Shown here: one piece after another, positions 58,042 to 64,000 of the stretch
How the letters are laid out: each line of letters begins with the position of its first letter
How positions within the stretch are numbered: the first letter of the stretch is position 1
Source of the DNA: Bin87 sp965261925
GTDB taxonomy: Bacteria > Chloroflexota > Dehalococcoidia > Lucifugimonadales > UBA3495
NCBI GenBank assembly: GCA_965261925.1
Contig: OZ253486.1
Span: 744,001 to 808,000 of the forward strand
Length of the DNA: 64,000 bases
Reading direction: 5' to 3'
Position numbers and translations under genes: made by a program
Notes under the pieces: generated by a model
What the model saw: only the letters and a program-made list of their open reading frames with translations
Databases searched by the model: none
Told to the model about the DNA's origin: nothing

Positions 58042-59355
58042 ATGATCGATACTGTAAGAATCAACGTTAAGGCCGGGAACGGTGGCGACGGGTGCATCAG
58101 CTTTTTGCGGCTCAAGTACCTGCCCCGCGGTGGACCCGACGGCGGCGATGGCGGCGATGGCGGCAGCGCATACATCGTTGGCGATTCCTCGCTCAACACG
58201 CTGCTGCACCTGAAGTTCAACAGCACCTTCTACCTGGAGCGCGGAACCCACGGTAAGGGCAAGGACCAGCGCGGCGCCAACGGCAAGGACACCGAGATCC
58301 GTGTGCCCCTGGGTACGGTCGTCTGGCGGCTGCACCGGGACGGCAGCAAGGACTTCATGGCCGATGTCGTTTCGGACGAGCCGGTTCTGGTTGCCAAGGG
58401 CGGTCAGGGAGGTTGGGGCAACGCCCGGTACGTGTCGTCAACCAACCAGGAGCCGATGCTGGCCCAGTCCGGCGACCAGGGCGACTATGCGGTACTTTGG
58501 CTAGAGCTCAAGCTCCTGGCCGATGTTGGTCTGCTGGCCAAGCCCAACGCCGGCAAGTCCACTCTGATCTCCCGCTGCTCCGCCGCAAAACCCAAGGTTG
58601 CCGATTACCCCTTCACCACCGTGGAACCGGTGCTGGGCGTGGTCACCCACGGCGGTCAGGATTTCGTGATGATGGAGATTCCTGGCCTCCTGGAAGGGGC
58701 CCACCGCGGCATCGGCCTGGGTCACCAGTTCCTGCGCCACGCCGAACGTGCCCGCGCTTACGTTCACCTCATCGATGGTCTGTCCGACGACCCCGCCGGC
58801 GATTTCCTCATGCTCAACCGTGAGTTGCGCGAGTTCAGCCCCATGCTCGCCGCCAAGCCCCAGGTGGTAGCCGTGAGCAAGTTGGATACCACGGATACCT
58901 ACGAATTGCGGGATGTCATCGAGGAAGAGCTGCGCCGCGCCATGGTTCAGGACGAGGCGGTCGGCGGCGCTGGCGGCGAGACTCGCATTCACTTCATATC
59001 CTCAGTCTCAGGTGTCGGCGTGGACGACCTGCTCGGCGACCTGGTCCGTATCCTGTCCGATGCGCCCCGCGATGGTATCGACGCGGCGGAATGGGAGGAA
59101 GAGGTCGCGGTCCCGGCTGCCAGCGTGGAGCGGGAACGTGCGCCTTTGGGTGTGTACCTGGATGGCGACGTCTACGTTGTGGAGTCGGAACGCCTGCAAC
59201 GCCTCACCGGCCGCGCCGACATGCGGGACTACCGCGTCATGCTGCAACTCTGGCGGGAGATGAACCGGCTGGGCATCGCGAGGCGGCTTCAGGAGGCTGG
59301 CATCGAGGCCGGCGATACCATCCGCATTGGTGACGCCGAGCTGGAGTGGTTCTGA
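58042..59355 (+). CDS. obg: GTPase Obg/CgtA
   Basis: The 437-residue protein has the glycine-rich Obg fold (IDTVRINVKAGNGGDGCISF, PRGGPDGGDGGDGGSAYIVG), a G domain with P-loop LLAKPNAGKSTLISRCSAAK, switch PFTTVEPVLGVV, G3 MMEIPGLLEGAH, G4 VAVSKLD (usually NKxD) and the C-terminal OCT domain (GVYLDGDVYVVESERLQRLT). Obg binds the large ribosomal subunit and takes part in its assembly and in stress control. The first glycine of the P-loop is alanine here (A-KPNAGKS), a deviation from GxxxxGK[ST]. nadD starts within the stop codon. Confidence 0.96.
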   Translation: MIDTVRINVKAGNGGDGCISFLRLKYLPRGGPDGGDGGDGGSAYIVGDSSLNTLLHLKFNSTFYLERGTHGKGKDQRGANGKDTEIRVPLGTVVWRLHRDGSKDFMADVVSDEPVLVAKGGQGGWGNARYVSSTNQEPMLAQSGDQGDYAVLWLELKLLADVGLLAKPNAGKSTLISRCSAAKPKVADYPFTTVEPVLGVVTHGGQDFVMMEIPGLLEGAHRGIGLGHQFLRHAERARAYVHLIDGLSDDPAGDFLMLNRELREFSPMLAAKPQVVAVSKLDTTDTYELRDVIEEELRRAMVQDEAVGGAGGETRIHFISSVSGVGVDDLLGDLVRILSDAPRDGIDAAEWEEEVAVPAASVERERAPLGVYLDGDVYVVESERLQRLTGRADMRDYRVMLQLWREMNRLGIARRLQEAGIEAGDTIRIGDAELEWF

Positions 59356-60002
59356 TGTCGGCCGAGGAGCCCCTCCCACGACGCATCGGCATCCTCGGCG
59401 GCACCTTTGATCCTCCGCACCTGGGCCACCTGCTCATCGCCGAAACAGCGCGGGTCGCGCTGGACCTGGAATCCGTCATGTTCCTGCCGGCCGGCGAACC
59501 GTGGCTCAAGTCGGGACAGCGCATCACGCCGGCCGAGCATCGCCTGCGTATGGTGCAGTTGGCCGTGGCTGACAACCCCGACTTCTGCGTCTCCGACTGC
59601 GAGATAAGGCGCAGCGGTCCCAGCTACACCGTGGACACGCTCCGCGAGTTGCGCCGCGGGCTGGCCGCCGATGCCGAGTTGTACTTCATCGTCGGGTCCG
59701 ACGTGCTGGACCAATTCCACCGCTGGAAGGAACCGGAGGCGATACTGGAGCTGTGCCACCTGGCCGTGATCGAACGGCCGGGGGGTCCTGAGGATGGGGT
59801 CGCCGCGCTGCGAGAGCAGTTCCCGCACGTGATTGATTCCGGCGCGGTGGTGTCGGTGGCTGGGCCTCGGGTCGACTTCAGCGCGTCTGATCTGCGGCGG
59901 GTGCTGGCGGCCGGCCAGTCGGCCCGCTACCAGATTCCCGATGCCGTCGTAAGCTATATACGTAGGATAGGGCTGTATATTCGGGACGAATACGGCAGAT
60001 AG
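59355..60002 (+). CDS. nadD: Nicotinate-nucleotide adenylyltransferase
   Basis: The 215-residue protein has IGILGGTFDPPHLGHLLIAE (the GGTFDPxHxGH nucleotidyltransferase motif), MFLPAGEPWLKSGQRITPAE, ELYFIVGSDVLDQFHRWKEP and the C-terminal FSASDLRRVLAAGQSARY (S/T-x-x-R-x-x-x). It makes deamido-NAD from nicotinate mononucleotide and ATP. Its ATG 59355 overlaps the obg stop (TGATG), so translation is coupled, a common order in bacteria (obg-nadD). Confidence 0.96.
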   Translation: MSAEEPLPRRIGILGGTFDPPHLGHLLIAETARVALDLESVMFLPAGEPWLKSGQRITPAEHRLRMVQLAVADNPDFCVSDCEIRRSGPSYTVDTLRELRRGLAADAELYFIVGSDVLDQFHRWKEPEAILELCHLAVIERPGGPEDGVAALREQFPHVIDSGAVVSVAGPRVDFSASDLRRVLAAGQSARYQIPDAVVSYIRRIGLYIRDEYGR

Positions 60003-60037
60003 AGTTCGCCCATCGATAATGTTTATTAGGTTACATG

Positions 60038-60066
60038 TTGACAAACATTTCGTGTTATACTATACG
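60038..60066 (+). promoter_or_regulatory. Sigma-70-type promoter of pyrE
   Basis: TTGACA at 60038 is followed after 17 bases by TATACG at 60061. A second TATACT lies at 60056 (spacing 12, less likely). The start of pyrE is 54 bases further on. This is the best promoter match in the window. Confidence 0.7.
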
Positions 60067-60120
60067 TCTTCGTCGTTCGCTAAAGTCGATCTGTACGTAA
60101 TTTAAATCCGGGAATGAAGT

Positions 60121-60690
60121 ATGGTTGCCACCCAACATTTGCCTCAAGTGGAACTACTGATCAAGGTCGCTGAGAAGGTCGGTGCCATTTCGTATGGCGA
60201 TTTTACCCTCTCGTCAGGGCGCAAGAGTTCCTACTACTTTGACGGGCGTTTGCTCAGCTTGGACCCGGAAGGGGCGTATCAGCTTGGGCAGGCATTGTTA
60301 CCAATCCTAGTCGACGCTGGGGTAGATGCGGTGGGCGGTCCTACCTTGGGTGCTGACCCCATCGTAACGGCTGTAGCAATCGCATCGCGGCTGCATGCGA
60401 CTCCGATTCCTGCTTTTATCGTCCGAAAAGAAGCCAAGGAACACGGGACTGGGCGATTGATTGAGGGACGCCTGCCGGAGAAAGCTGCGGTTGCGATTGT
60501 GGACGATACATGTACTACCGGAGGATCGCTCCTCCATGCAATAAAGGCGGCGGAGAGTGCCGGGTGCACTGTCGGGTTGGTCTTGGCTGTGTTGGATCGG
60601 AACGAAGGCGGCAGCGCAATTATCAAGAAGGACTACCGTTTCGAAGCACTGCTCACGGCCGGCGATGACGGGAAGATACGGCCGGCGTAG
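60121..60690 (+). CDS. pyrE: Orotate phosphoribosyltransferase
   Basis: The 189-residue protein has LSSGRKSSYYFDGRLLSLDP near the start, VDAVGGPTLGADPIVTAVAI and the PRPP-binding loop VAIVDDTCTTGGSLLHAIKA. It joins orotate and PRPP to OMP in pyrimidine synthesis. The length is normal. The lysine loop FIVRKEAKEHGTGRLIEG is complete. It is preceded by its own promoter and stands alone; the opposite-strand Uma2 gene follows. Confidence 0.96.
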   Translation: MVATQHLPQVELLIKVAEKVGAISYGDFTLSSGRKSSYYFDGRLLSLDPEGAYQLGQALLPILVDAGVDAVGGPTLGADPIVTAVAIASRLHATPIPAFIVRKEAKEHGTGRLIEGRLPEKAAVAIVDDTCTTGGSLLHAIKAAESAGCTVGLVLAVLDRNEGGSAIIKKDYRFEALLTAGDDGKIRPA

Positions 60691-60810
60691 GGTCGCCATC
60701 GAGTTGTATCTGCGTGCAGCCCACGATTGGGGAGCCTGCCGGGTGGGTTCTGGTTTTCCGCAGCGGTGCGGGTGACCGTGCGCCGCTGATGCGTCTGATT
60801 TGGGCGGTGA

Positions 60811-61548
60811 TCATTCGCCGCGCAGTTGGCGTAGTTGGCTTTCCAGCTCCTCGACTCTTGCTTCAGCCTGGGCAAGGGCCTGTTGCTCCTGCATACGGGC
60901 CTGTTGCTCCTGGAGGCGGGCCTGGCGCTCTGACTCCATCGTGGGGACGTGCTCGCCGGTTGACGGGTCGTACCAGCCCAATTGACCCTCGACCCAGCGC
61001 AGGTTCACGTTCAGGATGGAGCTGTGGCCCTGCAGGCTCCCGTCGGGCAACGCATCAATCTGGATGGGCTCGTACCGGCCGTCCACCAGCCGGTCGCCGG
61101 CCAGACGGGTTCCGTGGTACTGGCCGGCCTCGTCAAATCGCCAGTACTCCGGGATGCCCAGCTCGGCGTAGATGACCCGCTTGTCGATGGTGTCCCTCCG
61201 TCCGGTGGAGGGCGAGCCAATTTCGAGCACGAAGTCGGGGGGCTTGCCCTGCTCGGAGATGATGTAGCCGTTCCTGGCCCGGTAGGCAGCCCGGTCGACG
61301 TTGAAGGCCACCAGCATATCGGGATAGACCAGGCCGGTCATGGCGGCGCGTTCTGAGGTTGGCACCGCAGAGATGTAGCGTTGGCCGGTGACGAGGGTGG
61401 TTTCGAGGTTTCCGAGGTATTGAGCCAGGAAGTGGGAGCCGCCGTATTCGGTTAGGTGGTCGTATGCGGTCATCATCTCGTCCGGGATTTCAGGAACATC
61501 CGGCAGCATGAAGTCAGGTGGGAATTTTGGCGTCTTGGCGGTGGTCAT
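60811..61548 (-). CDS. Uma2-family (DUF820) protein with C-terminal coiled coil
   Basis: The 245-residue product has the PD-(D/E)XK-like core of Uma2 proteins: LVYPDMLVAFNVDRAAYRAR (Asp), PDFVLEIGSPSTGRRDTIDK (Glu-Ile-x-Ser-x-Ser-Thr), KRVIYAELGIPEYWRFDEAG. The fold is that of restriction-like nucleases; the substrate is unknown. The last 45 residues are a heptad-like, Gln/Glu-rich coiled coil (RLQEQQARMQEQQALAQAEA, RVEELESQLRQLRGE) that may mediate oligomers. Uma2 genes are abundant in Chloroflexota and Cyanobacteria. Confidence 0.9.
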   Translation of the reverse strand: MTTAKTPKFPPDFMLPDVPEIPDEMMTAYDHLTEYGGSHFLAQYLGNLETTLVTGQRYISAVPTSERAAMTGLVYPDMLVAFNVDRAAYRARNGYIISEQGKPPDFVLEIGSPSTGRRDTIDKRVIYAELGIPEYWRFDEAGQYHGTRLAGDRLVDGRYEPIQIDALPDGSLQGHSSILNVNLRWVEGQLGWYDPSTGEHVPTMESERQARLQEQQARMQEQQALAQAEARVEELESQLRQLRGE

Positions 61549-61646
61549 GTTGAACCTCGCCTGGTTCGGCGTGTGCAGCTCTGAGCGACTGGGCGGTTAT
61601 TGCCTGGAATTATACCTGTGCACCGGATCGGGCGGGCGGCGCGCGA

Positions 61647-63344
61647 CTAGACCCGGTAGAAGCTGCCCCCGCCGGCCCATAGGGCGCGCAGGGCCCGGCC
61701 TCCCACCACGGTATCGAACCTGATCCACTCGGGAGAAGGCTCGCCCGCCGGCCCCACGTAAAAGCGCGGTGATGACCCGCCGTCCGTAGGCCGCGGCGTC
61801 AGCGGTTCCTCGCCGCCGTTGGGCCACGCCAGGCAGAGACGCCCCCGGCGCAGGATGATGCGGAAGCTGGTCATGTAGGGGGCGTGGCTGCGGTAATGTC
61901 CCGGGAAAGCGGCCCACTCCGGCAGGTGGGGAACCGGCGTATCCAGGGGCGACTTGCCCGCACGGACGTACACCGCGGGACCGTGGCGGACTTCAACTAT
62001 TGGGGCAACGTCCATCTGGACAGCGTCGCCAGCGCCCTGCGGTCTGCGGAAGCGCAGGGGGAAGGGGTCGAATTCGTCGTTGGGGACACAGAAGGTGTTG
62101 CCGCCGATGTGTTCGAGAGTGAGGGCTGACCGGCCCTGGCGGTGCAGGACAAGCTGGTCGCCCGGCGCGGTTACGGACAGCGCGGCGCCGGATGTCTCGT
62201 GGATGAACTCGCCGGCGTAGCGGTCCGCGTTGGCGACCTGGGTTGGGTCCGCCAGGGGCGGAGCTTCGGGCGCTGGGTGACCGTCGCGGGCTGCTGCGGC
62301 GACCCGGAGCGCATATCGCGCCGCTGGGTCCAGGTCCACCTGGGACCCGTTGCAGAACATCACAACCCCCAGTCCGTCGGTCTGGTCGGTGAGCATGATG
62401 GCCCGAAAACCCACGCTGCTCCCGCCGTGGCCGATGAAGTGATGCCCGCCGGCCCGGTGGGACATAATCCCGAAGCCGTAGCCATAAGCATCCTCAACAT
62501 TGCCACGGGACATCGCGATGCTCGGGGTGGTCATCAGCCCGTAAAGCGCCGGCGAAATGACGGGACCCATCTCGCCGCGCCCATCGTTGAGCCACAGCCG
62601 GGCGTAGCGCGCCATGTCGGCGGCGGTGGAGACCTGGCTGCCGTCGCCGACGGCGTATTCCATCCAACTCGCCGGGATGATGGTGTCGTTCCGACGCAGT
62701 GGGCGGTCGTCGTGGAGCGGGACGTAACCGGTGGCCATGCGGTGGTGGGTGCGATGGGTGATAACCGGTTCGCTGGAGTGCATCCCCAGCGGTTCCAGCA
62801 CCCGCTGCCGGATCGCGCTGCCGTAATCCAGGCCGGTCACGTCCTCCAGCAGCCAGCCCAGCAGCTTGTAGGCGGTGTTGGAGTAGTGGAACCTGCTGCC
62901 GGGTTCCCAGGCGGCCTCGGTGTCACGCAGGGCGTAACCTTCGTATCTTGCGGCGGGAGCGAAGTCGGTGCCGGCGGGCAGGCCGGCGGTATGGCTCAGC
63001 AGGTGCCGGAGCGCGATCGGGCCGTAGCGAGAGGGCAGGGCCAGCCAGGGCAGGTGCGTGCTGATCGGGGCGTTGAGGTCGAGCCGGCCCGCTTGCACCA
63101 CTTGCAGCAGCGCCAGGGCGGTCATCGACTTGCCGATGCTGCCGATCTGGAAAGTGGTGTCGGCGAGCACCGGGCTCCGAGCGGCCAGATCGGCGTACCC
63201 GACGCCGGCGGTGAAGAGCGTCTGCCGCCGGTCGGTCAAAGCAACGGAGACCCCCGCCGCCGGCACGGTGGAGAGCCACCGCCCAAGGTATTCGGTGAGG
63301 GGCGCGAAGTTCCGTGAGGTGTTCGGATTAATCGGCGAGAGCAT
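61647..63344 (-). CDS. Beta-lactamase-family serine hydrolase (class C-like esterase/peptidase)
   Basis: The 565-residue protein has the catalytic SIGK motif (Ser69-x-x-Lys72, TTFQIGSIGKSMTALALLQV), the Tyr-x-Asn motif YSN at 154-156 (RFHYSNTAYKLLGWLLEDVT) and a C-terminal HxG-like GHHFIGHGGSSVGFRAIM. The remaining 200 residues are a lipocalin-like strand-rich domain, as in eukaryotic LACTB/EstB-like or D-aminopeptidase relatives. There is no signal peptide, so it is probably cytoplasmic. It is likely an esterase or amidase; penicillin resistance is not implied. Confidence 0.9.
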   Translation of the reverse strand: MLSPINPNTSRNFAPLTEYLGRWLSTVPAAGVSVALTDRRQTLFTAGVGYADLAARSPVLADTTFQIGSIGKSMTALALLQVVQAGRLDLNAPISTHLPWLALPSRYGPIALRHLLSHTAGLPAGTDFAPAARYEGYALRDTEAAWEPGSRFHYSNTAYKLLGWLLEDVTGLDYGSAIRQRVLEPLGMHSSEPVITHRTHHRMATGYVPLHDDRPLRRNDTIIPASWMEYAVGDGSQVSTAADMARYARLWLNDGRGEMGPVISPALYGLMTTPSIAMSRGNVEDAYGYGFGIMSHRAGGHHFIGHGGSSVGFRAIMLTDQTDGLGVVMFCNGSQVDLDPAARYALRVAAAARDGHPAPEAPPLADPTQVANADRYAGEFIHETSGAALSVTAPGDQLVLHRQGRSALTLEHIGGNTFCVPNDEFDPFPLRFRRPQGAGDAVQMDVAPIVEVRHGPAVYVRAGKSPLDTPVPHLPEWAAFPGHYRSHAPYMTSFRIILRRGRLCLAWPNGGEEPLTPRPTDGGSSPRFYVGPAGEPSPEWIRFDTVVGGRALRALWAGGGSFYRV

Positions 63345-63356
63345 GACGAAGTCTAA

Positions 63357-63707
63357 TCACGTTGGTAACGGTCTACGACGCAAGCTGATCACCCAGAAAT
63401 AACCGCGCCAGCCATCCTGTGCCGTGATTGCGCCAGCCACCAACCTCGCCTGCGCATCGGCTGGTATGTCGGGAATAAGCCGAAACGTGACCACGCCGCA
63501 GGTTGCTGGTAACCGGTCCCGGTAGGTCAGGGATCCATAGTCGGTGTCGAAGGTAACCAATACGCGATCCTCGCGGACTGTCCGCGCCAACAGGTCAGGA
63601 TCAGCAGCGCTGGGGTCGTCCTCAGTGACGAAGGCTACGTCATGGCCTGCGAGTCGCAGCGCTTCTACGGCATCGGCGGGCATGTTTTCATCGAGGAGCA
63701 GCCTCAC
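63357..63707 (-). CDS. DUF5615 PIN-like toxin
   Basis: The 116-residue product reads MRLLLDENMPADAVEALRLA, GHDVAFVTEDDPSAADPDLL, ARTVREDRVLVTFDTDYGSL. These are the conserved D-E-N-x-P start and the T-x-D-x-D-F/Y core of DUF5615 (Mut7-C/PIN-like). The acidic residues would bind metal for RNA cleavage. It follows the DUF433 gene by six bases; the pair is a typical toxin-antitoxin unit. The toxin role is family inference. Confidence 0.88.
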   Translation of the reverse strand: MRLLLDENMPADAVEALRLAGHDVAFVTEDDPSAADPDLLARTVREDRVLVTFDTDYGSLTYRDRLPATCGVVTFRLIPDIPADAQARLVAGAITAQDGWRGYFWVISLRRRPLPT

Positions 63708-63713
63708 GTCGCG

Positions 63714-64000
63714 CTATGACTGTTTGGCCTGGTGGTGCTTGGCATCATCGCGGCGGTCATCTTCGTCCATCATGGCCTCCAGGTCTTCCCAGGTTACGAA
63801 GCTCAGGGGCGCGCCAGTGGCAGCGTACGACCGGCAGGCTTCCAGGTCGTCGGGGGTTAACCGGGGATAGTTCCTCAATATGTCGGCTTTGCTCCAGACG
63901 CCGGCATCCAGCAACTCGGCTACCAGCTGCACGGAGATGCGGGTGCCTTTTACCGTGGGTTTACCGGCCAGGATACGCGGGTCTTTGACGATACGGTCTT
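63714..64000 (-). CDS. DUF433 antitoxin, start outside the window
   Basis: The frame runs in from the right edge: DRIVKDPRILAGKPTVKGTR, ISVQLVAELLDAGVWSKADI, LRNYPRLTPDDLEACRSYAA, then an acidic tail. The GKPxVxGTRI motif and HTH-like LRNYP segment define DUF433, a DNA-binding antitoxin partner of DUF5615 toxins. The start codon lies beyond 64000. Confidence 0.9.
   Translation of the reverse strand, partial: DRIVKDPRILAGKPTVKGTRISVQLVAELLDAGVWSKADILRNYPRLTPDDLEACRSYAATGAPLSFVTWEDLEAMMDEDDRRDDAKHHQAKQS

Overview
The window reads as high-GC bacterial chromosome, most plausibly a Chloroflexota bacterium of the Dehalococcoidia/SAR202 type. That assignment is an inference from gene content (DUF2277, DUF3179, paired tautomerases, HicBA, Uma2, prfA-prmC and a small PurL) and from the heavy load of mobile DNA; no rRNA or marker phylogeny was available. 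About half the window is a conserved housekeeping backbone. The rest is accessory DNA, much of it decaying.

Layout. 1-0.55 kb: N-terminal half of an MFS transporter running off the left edge. 1.2-2.7 kb: an unusual HTH-HNH-HAD fusion frame. 2.7-6.3 kb: a degraded element beside tRNA-Ser, with two paralogous small beta-rich genes, a TM2-domain pseudogene, a truncated P4-type integrase and an IS fragment. 6.4-8.7 kb: a DUF3179 lipoprotein whose frame crosses a single TGA exactly where the conserved CxxC motif should begin, followed by a hairpin that fits the bacterial SECIS model (a candidate selenoprotein), and a secreted protein translationally coupled to it. 8.8-17 kb: two tautomerases, a palindromic MITE, DUF2277, a ThDP enzyme, a two-gene unknown module, a HicB/HicBA cluster whose hicA is split by a 226-bp MITE with 10-bp target duplications, a D-2-hydroxyacid dehydrogenase and an MBL-fold hydrolase.

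17-28.4 kb: YtxH protein, small membrane protein, prfA, prmC, a phosphoesterase, a NYN-domain RNA-binding/nuclease-like protein with no canonical start codon, a nucleoside deoxyribosyltransferase, then a leftward block of yqeY, purQ, an EamA transporter and purL (with no purS in view), ending at tRNA-Leu(CAA). 28.5-54.3 kb: a mobile-element graveyard with nested members of at least eight transposase families: IS4/IS701-like, IS5, IS21, IS110, IS1182, IS630, ISNCY and ISAs1. It carries an intact aminotransferase, the tail end of a mutL gene, a remnant of a surface protein and an intact 1,821-residue secreted protein joining a gluzincin-like metalloprotease to about 25 plant-type leucine-rich repeats. 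Perfect or near-perfect tandem duplications of 14-24 bp recur here and have broken several transposases.

54.5-64 kb: backbone again, with a GlcG/HbpS-like protein, an AAA ATPase overlapping a DUF4276 gene (OLD/PARIS-like logic, possible defence pair), a polysaccharide-deacetylase-family protein, obg-nadD (overlapping stop/start), pyrE behind a near-consensus promoter, a Uma2 protein, a large beta-lactamase-family serine hydrolase, and a DUF5615/DUF433 toxin-antitoxin pair running off the right edge.
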